A DNA stretch of 61,978 bases from Prevotella sp. CAG:732 (GTDB taxonomy: Bacteria > Bacteroidota > Bacteroidia > Bacteroidales > Bacteroidaceae). The translations under genes and the position numbers were made by a program. This document shows positions 49,761-58,811 of the stretch, piece by piece (the first letter of the stretch is position 1; each line of letters begins with the position of its first letter). The stretch is from contig FR893277.1 of NCBI GenBank assembly GCA_000436035.1, positions 1 to 61,978 on the forward strand. Direction: 5' to 3'. The notes beneath the pieces were generated by a model. The model was not told where the DNA came from. It did not search any database and saw only the letters and a program-made list of their open reading frames with translations.

Positions 49761-50498
49761 ATGATGCAAGCAATGATATTCGCAGCAGGTTTGGGCACTC
49801 GCCTGAAGCCTCTTACTGATCGCATTCCAAAGGCGTTGGTAAGGGTAGGGGGAGAACCTTTGCTCAAACGTGTCATCTTTCAGTTGAAAGATGCTGGTTT
49901 CACTCGCATTGTAGTGAACGTTCATCACTTTTCCAATCAAATCATTGACTATCTTCGAGACAACGATAACTTCGGGATGGACATCCGTATCAGTGACGAG
50001 AGCGACAAACTCTTGGAGACGGGTGGAGGCATCAAGAAAGCATGGCCTCTTTTCGACCAGAAGAAACCCGTTCTCATCCACAACGTAGATATATTAAGTA
50101 ATGTGGATTTGAAGAAGTTCTATCAGATGGAGGCAGAAACTCCTCTTGCCGCTCGCCTCTTGGTAAGTGCGCGCAAGACGAAGCGTTATCTTCTCTTCGA
50201 CGACACCATGCGATTGGTGGGATGGACGAATATTGAGACTGGCGAGGTGAAGAGTCCGTATAAGGATCTCGACCCCAAGCAATATAAGATGTATGCCTTT
50301 TCTGGCATTCACATGGTGGCTCCAAGTCTTTTTCCTCTGATGGAAGAAGAGCCCGACAAGTTCCCTATCATGGATTTCTACCTCCGCCATTGTGACAAAG
50401 TCCGCATCGAGGGCTATGTGAAGAACGACCTCAAACTGATGGATGTCGGGAAGCAAGAGACTCTGAAGGAAGCGGAGCAATTTTTACAGAATTTATAA
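49761..50498 (+). CDS. NDP-sugar nucleotidyltransferase, MurU-like
   Basis: About 245 residues from ATGATG at 49761 (MMQAMIFAAGLGTRLKPLTD). It is a GT-A-fold nucleotidyltransferase with the signature FAAGLGTRLKPLTDRIPKAL, a Lys at PKALVRVGG, and the metal-binding Asp in LIHNVDILSNVD near residue 110. Its closest functional analogue by context is MurU, which makes UDP-MurNAc from MurNAc-1-phosphate made by AmgK; the kinase upstream supports that. Mannose or glucose-1-phosphate as substrate is possible. guaA follows 17 bp downstream, so the transcript may extend into it. Confidence 0.85.
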   Translation: MMQAMIFAAGLGTRLKPLTDRIPKALVRVGGEPLLKRVIFQLKDAGFTRIVVNVHHFSNQIIDYLRDNDNFGMDIRISDESDKLLETGGGIKKAWPLFDQKKPVLIHNVDILSNVDLKKFYQMEAETPLAARLLVSARKTKRYLLFDDTMRLVGWTNIETGEVKSPYKDLDPKQYKMYAFSGIHMVAPSLFPLMEEEPDKFPIMDFYLRHCDKVRIEGYVKNDLKLMDVGKQETLKEAEQFLQNL

Positions 50499-50515
50499 TT
50501 TAAAATTAAGATAAC

Positions 50516-52126
50516 ATGCAACAGAAGATTATTATTTTGGATTTCGGTTCGCAGACCACCCAGTTGATTGGTCGTCGTGTCCGCGAGCTCGATACCTTCT
50601 GCGAGATTATGCCTTACAACAAGTTTCCGAAGGACGACCCATCTGTCATCGGTGTCATCCTGAGCGGTAGTCCATACTCCGTTCACGACCCGGAAGCTTT
50701 CAAGGTAGATTTGAGCCAGTTCATTGGTCGCATCCCTGTGCTCGGCATCTGCTATGGCGCTCAGTATCTCTCTTACGCCCAGGGCGGTAAGGTGGAGGCT
50801 GCTGACAGCCGTGAGTATGGTCGTGCCAACTTGGAGCAGTTCGACAAGGAGAACCCTTTGTTCAAGGGCTTCGTTGAGAACTCACAGGTGTGGATGAGCC
50901 ATGGTGATACCATCACTGCCATCCCTGAGGATTACAAGTGCATCGCTTCTACTGCCAATGTGAAGTATGCAGCTTATGCCTCTACCAAGCAACCAGTTTG
51001 GGCTGTTCAGTTCCACCCAGAGGTATTCCACTCTTTGCAGGGTACCCAGTTGTTGAAGAACTTCGTGGTGGATATTTGCGGTAGCAAACAGGATTGGAGC
51101 GCAGACTCATTCGTTGAGACAACTGTCGCTGAGTTGAAGGCTGAGTTGGGTGACGACAAGGTCATCTTGGGCCTCTCAGGTGGTGTGGATTCCAGCGTAG
51201 CTGCTGTTCTCTTGAACAAGGCTATCGGCAAGAACCTTACTTGTATCTTCGTTGACCATGGTATGCTTCGCAAGAATGAGTTCCGTGATGTGATGGAGGA
51301 TTACAAGTGCTTGGGCTTGAATGTGATTGGTGTGGATGCTTCGGCTAAGTTCTTCGCAGATTTGGCTGGCGTTACCGACCCAGAGCAGAAGCGTAAGATT
51401 ATTGGTCGCGACTTCGTTGAGGTGTTCAATGCTGAGGCTAAGAAGCAGACCGGTGCCAAGTGGCTTGCTCAGGGTACCATCTATCCAGACCGCATCGAGA
51501 GCTTGAACATTACCGGTAAGGTGATCAAGAGCCATCACAATGTAGGTGGCCTTCCTAAGGAGATGAATCTTCAGTTATGCGAGCCATTGAAGTGGTTGTT
51601 CAAGGATGAGGTACGTCGAGTAGGTCGCTCCATGGGTATGCCAGAGCATTTGATTACTCGTCATCCATTCCCTGGTCCAGGTCTTGCCGTTCGTATCTTG
51701 GGCGACATTACTCCAGAGAAGGTACGTATTCTTCAGGATGCCGATGATATTTATATCCGTGGCTTGCGTGAGTACAAGGTGAAGTTGAGCGGTGAGGAAG
51801 CTCGCCGAGTATTGGCAGCAGGTGTTCCTGCCGACATGCAGAATGGTGAGATTGAGGTTTCTCTCTACGACCAGATTTGGCAGGCAGGTACTGTGTTGTT
51901 ATCTACCGTTCGTTCCGTAGGTGTGATGGGTGATGAGCGTACATACGAGCATCCAGTTGCTCTCCGTGCCGTTACCAGTACGGATGCGATGACAGCCGAT
52001 TGGGCACATCTCCCTTACGACTTCATGGCAAAGGTGAGCAACGAGATTATCAATAAGGTGAAGGGTGTCAATCGTGTTTGCTATGACATCTCTTCCAAAC
52101 CACCTTCGACAATCGAGTGGGAATAA
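50516..52126 (+). CDS. guaA: GMP synthase (glutamine-hydrolysing)
   Basis: A 536-residue enzyme, slightly longer than the common 510-525. The class I amidotransferase domain (1-190) has the nucleophile Cys in VLGICYGAQYLSYAQGG near 82 and the His/Glu in VQFHPEVFHS near 167. The ATP-pyrophosphatase domain has VILGLSGGVDSSVAAVLL near 218, and the C-terminal dimerisation domain has RHPFPGPGLAVRILGDITPE near 381 and the final SSKPPSTIEWE. It aminates XMP to GMP in the cytoplasm. A terminator follows. Confidence 0.97.
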   Translation: MQQKIIILDFGSQTTQLIGRRVRELDTFCEIMPYNKFPKDDPSVIGVILSGSPYSVHDPEAFKVDLSQFIGRIPVLGICYGAQYLSYAQGGKVEAADSREYGRANLEQFDKENPLFKGFVENSQVWMSHGDTITAIPEDYKCIASTANVKYAAYASTKQPVWAVQFHPEVFHSLQGTQLLKNFVVDICGSKQDWSADSFVETTVAELKAELGDDKVILGLSGGVDSSVAAVLLNKAIGKNLTCIFVDHGMLRKNEFRDVMEDYKCLGLNVIGVDASAKFFADLAGVTDPEQKRKIIGRDFVEVFNAEAKKQTGAKWLAQGTIYPDRIESLNITGKVIKSHHNVGGLPKEMNLQLCEPLKWLFKDEVRRVGRSMGMPEHLITRHPFPGPGLAVRILGDITPEKVRILQDADDIYIRGLREYKVKLSGEEARRVLAAGVPADMQNGEIEVSLYDQIWQAGTVLLSTVRSVGVMGDERTYEHPVALRAVTSTDAMTADWAHLPYDFMAKVSNEIINKVKGVNRVCYDISSKPPSTIEWE

Positions 52127-52157
52127 TTTGTGATTCATAGAATCATTCCATGATAGG

Positions 52158-52191
52158 AAAAGCGTAACTTCAAAAAGAGCTACGCTTTTTT
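52158..52191 (+). terminator. guaA terminator
   Basis: AAAAGCGTA (52158-52166) pairs with TACGCTTTT (52181-52189), followed by T residues. Confidence 0.85.
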
Positions 52192-52230
52192 ATTGCTTTT
52201 CATCCTAAAATGTAATCATATATCTCGACA

Positions 52231-55200
52231 ATGAAGAAAATCTATTCATTATGGGTCGCTTGCCTGGTCGCTTGCTCCGTGGAGGCGGCAAGTCGCTTGG
52301 GCGGCTTTTACTATCAGCAGCAAGGTATGCCTACGGGATGGGAATGGCAAAGCCCTGACTCGCTGGCTTGCAACAAGGAGCAGCCTCATGCGTGGTTCTT
52401 CTCCTTCCGAAATGTGGAAGAGGCTCGCAAGGTGCTGCCAGAGAACAGCTCTTATTGGCAGTCGCTAGATGGACAATGGAAGTTCCATTGGGCTTCTCGT
52501 CCTGAAGAGCGCCCGAAGGACTTCTATCTTACCGACTACGATGTGTCGAAATGGGATGACATCCAGGTGCCATTGAGTTGGAACATGGCTGGGCTTCAGG
52601 ATGATGGCAACAACAAGTATGGTGACCCTCTGTATAGCAACCAGCGTGTCATCTTCCAGCATGCTTATCGGGTGAACGACTGGAAGGGAGGTGTGATGCG
52701 TACGCCGAAGACCAACTGGATGACCTATCGCAACCGCAATGAGGTGGGCTCTTATCGACGTACCTTCACGATTCCTGCCAACTGGAAGGGCAAGGAGGTA
52801 TTCATCAACTTCGACGGAGTGGATTCTTTCTTCTACCTCTATATCAATGGTCGATACGTGGGATTCTCCAAGAACTCACGCAATCTCGCTGAGTTTGACA
52901 TTACACCTTATTTATATAAGGAGGGCAAGGAGAACGTGGTGGCTGTGGAGGTATATCGCAACTCTGATGCCTCTTTCTTGGAGAGTCAGGATATGTTCCG
53001 CTTGCCGGGCATCTTCCGTACCGTGGCTTTGACGGCGAAACCTAAGGTGCACGTGAGAGACTTCAAGGCGATACCCGACTTGGATGACACCTATACGAAG
53101 GCATCGCTGCATATCACGACACAGATCGAGAATCTCTCGAAGGCGAGCATCCAAAACTATACCTTGGAGTACTCGCTCTATGCCAACCGACTTTATTCGG
53201 ATGAAAACTCCTTGGTGCCAGGCGTTACGGCGCAAGTGAAGCTCGACATGAAGTTGGCTGCCCATGCCGATACCGAGTTGGAGGTGACGCTTGTTGCACA
53301 GGACAAGGTGAAGCTATGGAGTGCCGAGGCTCCTTATCGCTATACTTTGGTGGGCGAGTTGAAGGATGCGAAGGGCAAGACCGTGCAGACCTTCTCCTCC
53401 ATCGTGGGTTTCCGTAAGGTGGAAATCAAGGATACGCCTGCCGACCAAGATGAGTTTGGACTGGCAGGTCGCTACTATTATCTGAACGGCAAGCCTATCA
53501 AACTGAAGGGTGTGAACCGTCATGAGAACAATGTCAATACGGGTCATACGGTGAGTCGCCAGCAGATGGAGCAGGAGATATTCCTGATGAAGCGTGCCAA
53601 TATCAACCACGTGCGCAACAGTCACTATCCGGATGCACCATACTGGTATTATCTCTGTGATAAATATGGTATCTACCTGGAGGATGAGGCTAACATCGAA
53701 AGCCATGAGTATTACTATGGTGAGGCGAGTCTTTCGCATGTGCCAGCCTTCAAGAATGCACACATCGCCCGTAATATGGAGATGGTGCATGCCACGGTCA
53801 ACCATCCTTCGGTGGTTATCTGGAGCTTGGGCAACGAGGCAGGACCTGGCGACAACTTCAAGGAGTGCTATCGTGCCATCAAGGATTATGATACCAGTCG
53901 CCCTGTGCAGTATGAGCGCAACAACGACATCGTCGATATGGGTTCCAACCAGTATCCTTCTATCGCTTGGGTACAAGGGGCTGTGAAGGGAACTTACAAA
54001 TTGAAATATCCTTTTCATATCTCGGAGTATGCTCACTCCATGGGTAATGCGTGTGGCAACCTCATAGATTACTGGAATGCTATCGAGAGTACCAACTTCT
54101 TCATGGGCGGTGCTATCTGGGACTGGGTAGATCAGGCGCTCGACAAGCGTGACCCTACTACAGGTAAGACCTACTGGGCATACGGTGGTGACTTCGGTGC
54201 AGATAACAAACCAAACGATGGTATGTTCTGTATGAACGGCATCCTGCGTCCAGACTTCACCCCTAAGGCTCAATACTTTGAAGTGAAGAAGGTATATCAG
54301 AACGTGAGCGTCAAGGCGGTAGATATGAAGAAGGGCTTGGTGGAGATATTCAACAAGAATTATTTCGAGCCATTGAGGGGCTATCAGATCGTGTGGTCGC
54401 TCTATAAGGATGGCGTTTGCGTATTGTCGAACCAATCCCTGAAAGGTGCCAAGAACATCCTAGGTCCTCGTGAACGCCAAACCTATCGTCTCGCTTACGA
54501 CTTCGACCAACTCGATGCGCAGAGTGAGTATTATGTTACCATCCAGTTCTTGCAGGGCAAGGATATGCCTTGGGCTAAGAAGGGATATGTGCAGATGGAT
54601 GAGCAGTTGAAGGTGAAGGATGCTGAGAAAATGGCTCCTTCCATCGCTGAGGTGACAAAAGATGGAAAGGCTATCTCTTGCCAGGTCAACAAGGAGGCGA
54701 AGAGGGTAGAGGTGAAAGGTGACAACTTTCAAGCCATCTTTAATCTCCAGACCGGTGCTATCCAACAACTCAAGTATGGTGAGCGCAATATCTTCCTAGA
54801 GGGCAATGGACCTCAGCTCGATGCTTATCGCGCACCTACCGACAATGATGCCGGAATGGGTTATCCTTCGGCTTGGTTCCAGAATGGTTTGTACGATATG
54901 CAGCATACCGTCAAGGACTGGAGCTATACGGCGAAGAAGGATGGTACCTATCAACTCAACTTTATCGTGGAAAGTCAAGGTAAGGAGGGGGCTGACCAGA
55001 AGTATAGCAACCGTGACCGTGACCCTGAGTCGGCGTATCGCTTCGGTGAGAACAAACGAGCACTGAAGGAGGATGACTTGAAGTTCACCACTCGTCAGAT
55101 ATATACCATCTATCGTGATGGCTCCATCGAATTGCAGAGTGCCATCAGTGCCAACCGCAGCAATGTCGTGTTGCCTCGCATCGGTTATTCCATGGTGCTT

Positions 55201-55683
55201 CCTTCGGGATTGGATGCGTTTGACTACTATGGTCGTGGACCTATCAACAATTATCCGGACCGCAAGACGAGTCAGTTTGTCGGTTGGTATCACAGTGCTG
55301 TGTCGGATATGGGCATCATGTTGCCAAAGCCTCAGGCGCAGGGCAACCGTGAGGAGGTGCGCTGGTGTGCTGTTACGGGAGGTGACAAACAGGGCGTGGC
55401 TTTCGTGGCAGACGGTGTGATGTCGGCTTCGGCTTTGCCTTGGAGCCAACAGGAACTGACGCTCGCTGCCCATCCATATCAGTTGCCGAAAAGTAGTGGT
55501 ACCCATCTTCACTTGGATGCGAAGGTAACGGGATTGGGCGGCGCTAGTTGTGGACAAGGCGGTCCGTTGACACCTGATGTGACGATGAGTGGTACCTACA
55601 ACTTCGGCTTCATCATCCGTCCGGCTGCATTGGCTGACATCCGGAAGACCGTCTATCTCCGCTTCCGTGCGCTGAGCGAATAG
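52231..55683 (+). CDS. GH2 beta-galactosidase, LacZ-like, exported
   Basis: A 1150-residue GH2 enzyme with a signal peptide (MKKIYSLWVACLVACSVEAA). It has the LacZ order: sugar-binding jelly roll (about 65-270), Ig-like domain, TIM barrel (about 400-700), second Ig-like domain and the beta-galactosidase small-chain domain (about 840-1145). The acid/base Glu lies in VVIWSLGNEAGPGDN near 535 and the nucleophile Glu in PFHISEYAHSMGNACGN near 597; GGAIWDWVDQAL near 625 is also diagnostic. It removes terminal beta-galactose from oligosaccharides, probably in the periplasm. It has no enzyme partner on its strand and shares a terminator with the kinase gene that follows. Confidence 0.94.
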   Translation: MKKIYSLWVACLVACSVEAASRLGGFYYQQQGMPTGWEWQSPDSLACNKEQPHAWFFSFRNVEEARKVLPENSSYWQSLDGQWKFHWASRPEERPKDFYLTDYDVSKWDDIQVPLSWNMAGLQDDGNNKYGDPLYSNQRVIFQHAYRVNDWKGGVMRTPKTNWMTYRNRNEVGSYRRTFTIPANWKGKEVFINFDGVDSFFYLYINGRYVGFSKNSRNLAEFDITPYLYKEGKENVVAVEVYRNSDASFLESQDMFRLPGIFRTVALTAKPKVHVRDFKAIPDLDDTYTKASLHITTQIENLSKASIQNYTLEYSLYANRLYSDENSLVPGVTAQVKLDMKLAAHADTELEVTLVAQDKVKLWSAEAPYRYTLVGELKDAKGKTVQTFSSIVGFRKVEIKDTPADQDEFGLAGRYYYLNGKPIKLKGVNRHENNVNTGHTVSRQQMEQEIFLMKRANINHVRNSHYPDAPYWYYLCDKYGIYLEDEANIESHEYYYGEASLSHVPAFKNAHIARNMEMVHATVNHPSVVIWSLGNEAGPGDNFKECYRAIKDYDTSRPVQYERNNDIVDMGSNQYPSIAWVQGAVKGTYKLKYPFHISEYAHSMGNACGNLIDYWNAIESTNFFMGGAIWDWVDQALDKRDPTTGKTYWAYGGDFGADNKPNDGMFCMNGILRPDFTPKAQYFEVKKVYQNVSVKAVDMKKGLVEIFNKNYFEPLRGYQIVWSLYKDGVCVLSNQSLKGAKNILGPRERQTYRLAYDFDQLDAQSEYYVTIQFLQGKDMPWAKKGYVQMDEQLKVKDAEKMAPSIAEVTKDGKAISCQVNKEAKRVEVKGDNFQAIFNLQTGAIQQLKYGERNIFLEGNGPQLDAYRAPTDNDAGMGYPSAWFQNGLYDMQHTVKDWSYTAKKDGTYQLNFIVESQGKEGADQKYSNRDRDPESAYRFGENKRALKEDDLKFTTRQIYTIYRDGSIELQSAISANRSNVVLPRIGYSMVLPSGLDAFDYYGRGPINNYPDRKTSQFVGWYHSAVSDMGIMLPKPQAQGNREEVRWCAVTGGDKQGVAFVADGVMSASALPWSQQELTLAAHPYQLPKSSGTHLHLDAKVTGLGGASCGQGGPLTPDVTMSGTYNFGFIIRPAALADIRKTVYLRFRALSE

Positions 55684-55747
55684 CATGGAGAGGACTATGC
55701 TTCGGGTGCAGAGTTCTCCATCATAGCGGAATGAATATCATACAAAA

Positions 55748-55779
55748 AGGGCTGGCAATTTCCACTGCCAGCCCTCTTT
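55748..55779. terminator. Bidirectional terminator
   Basis: AGGGCTGGCA (55748-55757) pairs perfectly with TGCCAGCCCT (55766-55775), with an A run before and a T-rich run after, between convergent genes. Confidence 0.8.
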
Positions 55780-55785
55780 GTATCA

Positions 55786-56871
55786 TTATAAATTATTAAT
55801 TACTTCCTTCATTTCCTCTTCGTGCTCCTTAGCCTTGAGGAAGAGATGCCACTGGTTTTGTGCTCTCACCAAGTTGTGCTCTGGGTACTTGCACTTCCAG
55901 TAATGGTCGCCATTGAGGTAATCCCAAAGGAAGCGTACTGCTTGCATGTATGGGAAGAGTTCGGCGGCATGAGGAAGAAGTGAAATCTCTAGTGGCGAGA
56001 GGAATGAGGAAGCCGACTCGATGTAGCCACGAGTGAATGCCTCGAAGATGTCCATGCGGAAGTTGATCTTGTCAAACTCTGGGGAATCCTCGGCTATCGT
56101 GTTGGCGGCAGTGCGCAAGAAGTCGCCATAGTCGCTCACGAAGAGTGATGGCATCACGGTATCGAGGTCGATGACACAGAGCACGTGTCCCTCTTGGTCG
56201 AACATCATGTTGTTGACCTTCGTGTCGCAGTGGCATACATGCTTCTTGAGCTTGCCCTCACGGAATAGGCATTGGCAGAGGCACATCTCATCCATGTACT
56301 TCTCGATGTCGGCGATGAAATCCTTCACGCCCTCGGCACGTCCGGCACGGTCTTCCTTCACAGCTTGACGCAGTTGGTCACGGCGCAGTTCCATGTTGTG
56401 GAAGTCTGGGATGGTCTCGCCGAGGCGGTCGGTGATGTCTGCCACCTGGGCCTCAAACTTTCCGAAAGCCTTGCCGGCGTGGTATGAGGTTTCGGGTGTG
56501 ACGGCATCCATGGTGATGGCATTCGGGATGAAGACCGAGATGCGCCAGTATTGGTTCTTCCCATCCTTGATGTAGGTCTTGCCTTCATCCGTCTTGACGA
56601 AGGTGAGTACCTTGCGGTCGATGTCGTCAGCACCCTCCTTCACGAGTTGCTCCCTGATGTGGTGGGTTACCTCCTCAATGTTGTTCTGCAAGAGATCGAC
56701 ATCGGTGAATATGGAGTCGTTGATACGTTGCAATACGTAGTCAGGGGCGTCCGCCTCAACAGTTGTCACCTTGTAGGTGTCATTGATGAGTCCGTTGCCC
56801 AAGGGCTTGATTTCGCTCACCGTGCCGCTGATGGCGAAATGACTGATAATAGATTTGAATTGATCCATCAT
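55786..56871 (-). CDS. Phosphotransferase family kinase, NahK-like
   Basis: 361 residues from ATG 56871 (MMDQFKSIISHFAISGTVSE); a much longer frame to 57171 is rejected because the promoter lies inside it and it would overlap the sigma factor gene. It has an APH-fold kinase with LGNGLINDTYKVTT near residue 23, the catalytic loop VCHCDTKVNNMMFDQEGH near 219 and the metal-binding CVIDLDTVMPSLFVSDYGDF near 239. The pattern resembles N-acetylhexosamine 1-kinase NahK, which phosphorylates GlcNAc or GalNAc at C1. Substrate assignment is by similarity of motifs only. It converges on the GH2 gene, which fits galactoside or mucin-glycan use. Confidence 0.83.
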   Translation of the reverse strand: MMDQFKSIISHFAISGTVSEIKPLGNGLINDTYKVTTVEADAPDYVLQRINDSIFTDVDLLQNNIEEVTHHIREQLVKEGADDIDRKVLTFVKTDEGKTYIKDGKNQYWRISVFIPNAITMDAVTPETSYHAGKAFGKFEAQVADITDRLGETIPDFHNMELRRDQLRQAVKEDRAGRAEGVKDFIADIEKYMDEMCLCQCLFREGKLKKHVCHCDTKVNNMMFDQEGHVLCVIDLDTVMPSLFVSDYGDFLRTAANTIAEDSPEFDKINFRMDIFEAFTRGYIESASSFLSPLEISLLPHAAELFPYMQAVRFLWDYLNGDHYWKCKYPEHNLVRAQNQWHLFLKAKEHEEEMKEVINNL

Positions 56872-56904
56872 TGATAGGTTATTATAAAGATTATTATTGT
56901 GTTG

Positions 56905-56912
56905 CAAAGATA
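56905..56912 (-). promoter_or_regulatory. Promoter -7 box of the NahK-like gene
   Basis: On the minus strand TATCTTTG (56912-56905) followed by CAACACAA, 34 bp before the start codon. Confidence 0.65.
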
Positions 56913-57045
56913 ATACTTTTCTTTGAATCCGCCATTCGATTTGGTGTTTTTCCAGTTTTCTTTTTAACCTTTTCCCTTTCGGGTAGTCTAAAGAATGTAA
57001 GCTGGTTGGAAATGAAGCAACGGGCAGAACGTAAATATTGGCAAT

Positions 57046-57579
57046 ATGAACATATCGGATCAAGACATCATGGAAAAGATGCAGCAGAATCCCAATGTGG
57101 GGATGAAGCTGCTGATGGATGCCTATCAAGAGAGGCTCTACTGGCATATCCGAAGGCTCGTGGTTTCGCACGCCGATGCCCAGGACTTGTTGCAGGAAAC
57201 CTTTCTCAAGGTATATCGCTCGTGGGATAGCTTCAAGGGCAACAGTTCCTTGTTCTCTTGGCTATATCGCATTGCCACCAACGTGGTGTTGAGCAGCCTG
57301 CGCTCCAAGCATCCGGAAGGTACCCAACTGGACGAAGTGAGGGGGATGGCTGCCGATAGCTACTTCGAGTTCAGCGATGAGGAGGCTGTGGCTTTGCAGC
57401 GAGCCATCCATTCCCTGCCACCCAAGCAGCAAGCGGTGTTCAACATGCGCTACTACGACGAGATGAGCTTCAAGGAAATCGCCGACATCAATGACTGTTC
57501 GGAGAACTCGGCGAAGGCTAACTATCATTTCGCCAAGACCAAGATTGTGGAATTGATGAAGCGATACATCACGACATAA
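57046..57579 (+). CDS. ECF RNA polymerase sigma factor
   Basis: A 177-residue extracytoplasmic-function sigma-70. Region 2 lies at about residues 22-90 (HADAQDLLQETFLKVYRSWD and SSLFSWLYRIATNVVLSSLR), and region 4 at about 120-172 with the helix-turn-helix MSFKEIADINDCSENSAKAN. There is no extra C-terminal domain. The next gene has an anti-sigma-like layout and the third is Spy-like, so this is probably an envelope-stress sigma that reads its own operon. No standard TAnnTTTG promoter is evident upstream, which would fit autoregulation by a different recognition sequence. Confidence 0.93.
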   Translation: MNISDQDIMEKMQQNPNVGMKLLMDAYQERLYWHIRRLVVSHADAQDLLQETFLKVYRSWDSFKGNSSLFSWLYRIATNVVLSSLRSKHPEGTQLDEVRGMAADSYFEFSDEEAVALQRAIHSLPPKQQAVFNMRYYDEMSFKEIADINDCSENSAKANYHFAKTKIVELMKRYITT

Positions 57580-57658
57580 GACTTAGATGCTAGTCAGGTG
57601 ATGACACTCGCATTCCTTATATATATATTGATGTGTAACTCTCATAAACTTAAGAAAT

Positions 57659-58087
57659 ATGAACGATAACTATCCATTTGATAAGGTAGGCAAGAAGATG
57701 CCTTACAAGATGCCTGAGGATTTCTTCAGTCAGATGCAAGCGAATGTGCTTGCCGAGGTGGAGAAGGAAGAAAAGCTAAAGGCTGGGCAGCAGACTTCTG
57801 TGAAGCTAGTTTTGGAAAGACCTCGTAAGGCAATGCTGAAGCGAATCTATTTGGTGGCAGCTAGCATCGCGGCTTGTGTTTGCTTGGTGGTGGGCATCGG
57901 CTACTCGGTGCTGTCATCTGATGGCGAGAGTCAGTCTTCCGCTGCATCGACTGTCAATGTGGCTTATACCAATGCCTCTTCTGCTAGTGAGCATTCCGTT
58001 GACAAGGCTTACGACAACCTGACGGCGGAAGAGCAACAGGAGTTGAATGCTACCTATGCCAATGATGTATATCTTTGCATGGAGTAG
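57659..58087 (+). CDS. Small single-span protein, probable anti-sigma factor
   Basis: A 142-residue protein with a soluble N-terminal part (PYKMPEDFFSQMQANVLAEV), one membrane span (about 63-84, IYLVAASIAACVCLVVGIGY) and a short Ser/Ala-rich outer segment ending in LTAEEQQELNATYANDVYLC. No zinc-finger anti-sigma motif is visible. Its place 79 bp after the ECF sigma gene and its cytoplasmic-domain/one-span layout are the reasons for the call; sequence similarity alone would not settle it. Confidence 0.6.
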   Translation: MNDNYPFDKVGKKMPYKMPEDFFSQMQANVLAEVEKEEKLKAGQQTSVKLVLERPRKAMLKRIYLVAASIAACVCLVVGIGYSVLSSDGESQSSAASTVNVAYTNASSASEHSVDKAYDNLTAEEQQELNATYANDVYLCME

Positions 58088-58127
58088 TTAATAAGAAGAA
58101 ATGTTTGATTTTTAAATTTTAATAGGT

Positions 58128-58664
58128 ATGACTTACAAGATGAAGTATTTATTGGTAGCATGCTTGATGGTGATGGCATCTACCTGTATGGCTATGACTC
58201 AACTACAGCAGCCAAATGATGGCAACAAGCCTGGTAACGCTCAGCGCAAGCGTCCAAACATGGAACAACTCACCAAGATGCAGGCTTCCCGCATCTCCCA
58301 ATCATTGGGCTTGGATGACAAGACCAGTCAAAAGTTTATCGAAACCTTCTGCCAGTGTCGCAAGGAGATGGGTGCCACCCGTCCGCATCGCCATGGCAAG
58401 AAGAGAGCCGAGATGACCGATGCTGAGGTGGACAAGGCTATCAAGGCTGACTTCGCCCAGGGCAGAAAGATTCTCGATATCCGTGAGAAGTATTACAAGG
58501 CTTACTCCAAGTTCCTCACCCCTAAGCAGATACAGCGAGTGTATGACATGGAGCGTCAGGATATGCAGCGCTTCGCCAAGAAATGGCAACAGAAAGGCGG
58601 AAAACAGGGTGGACCTCGCAAAGGCGGTCCTTGCAAGGGTGGACAAGGTCAGTACTGTCGATAA
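58128..58664 (+). CDS. Periplasmic Spy/CpxP-like protein
   Basis: A 178-residue protein with a signal peptide (MKYLLVACLMVMASTCMAM, starting at the internal Met5 or at MTYK). It is helical and highly charged, with an LTKMQASRISQSLGLDDKTS segment and LTPKQIQRVYDMERQDMQ near residue 132, which resembles the LTPEQ repeats of Spy/CpxP-type periplasmic chaperones. The Gly/Lys/Cys-rich tail (KGGPCKGGQGQYCR) and His-rich RPHRHGKK segment could bind metal. As third gene after an ECF sigma and its probable anti-sigma, it is a likely stress effector. Confidence 0.65.
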   Translation: MTYKMKYLLVACLMVMASTCMAMTQLQQPNDGNKPGNAQRKRPNMEQLTKMQASRISQSLGLDDKTSQKFIETFCQCRKEMGATRPHRHGKKRAEMTDAEVDKAIKADFAQGRKILDIREKYYKAYSKFLTPKQIQRVYDMERQDMQRFAKKWQQKGGKQGGPRKGGPCKGGQGQYCR

Positions 58665-58725
58665 TTATGACTTGATGAATGGGGTGACGAATGTCATCTG
58701 TAAGATATAAATTTATGCGGTTTAT

Positions 58726-58742
58726 AATTCCGCCAACGAGTA
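58726..58742. repeat. Left 17-mer of an inverted pair flanking the cyd operon
   Basis: AATTCCGCCAACGAGTA here matches, at 16 of 17 bases, the reverse complement of 61960-61976. The two copies stand outward of the terminator and promoter of the DUF4492-cydA-cydB operon. Confidence 0.55.
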
Positions 58743-58747
58743 TTTAA

Positions 58748-58793
58748 AAACTCCCGACAAGAGAAGCAATGAAGCCGCTCTTGCCGGGAGTTT
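58748..58793. terminator. Bidirectional terminator before cydB end
   Basis: AAACTCCCGACAAGAG (58748-58763) pairs with CTCTTGCCGGGAGTTT (58778-58793) with one internal mismatch. It lies between the convergent Spy-like and cydB genes. Confidence 0.8.
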
Positions 58794-58811
58794 CTTCTTT
58801 CTTAATTCAGA

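Noticed and set aside
56872..57171. Extended N terminus of the NahK-like kinase
   Set aside because: It contains the gene's own -7 box and overlaps the start of the sigma factor gene on the other strand.
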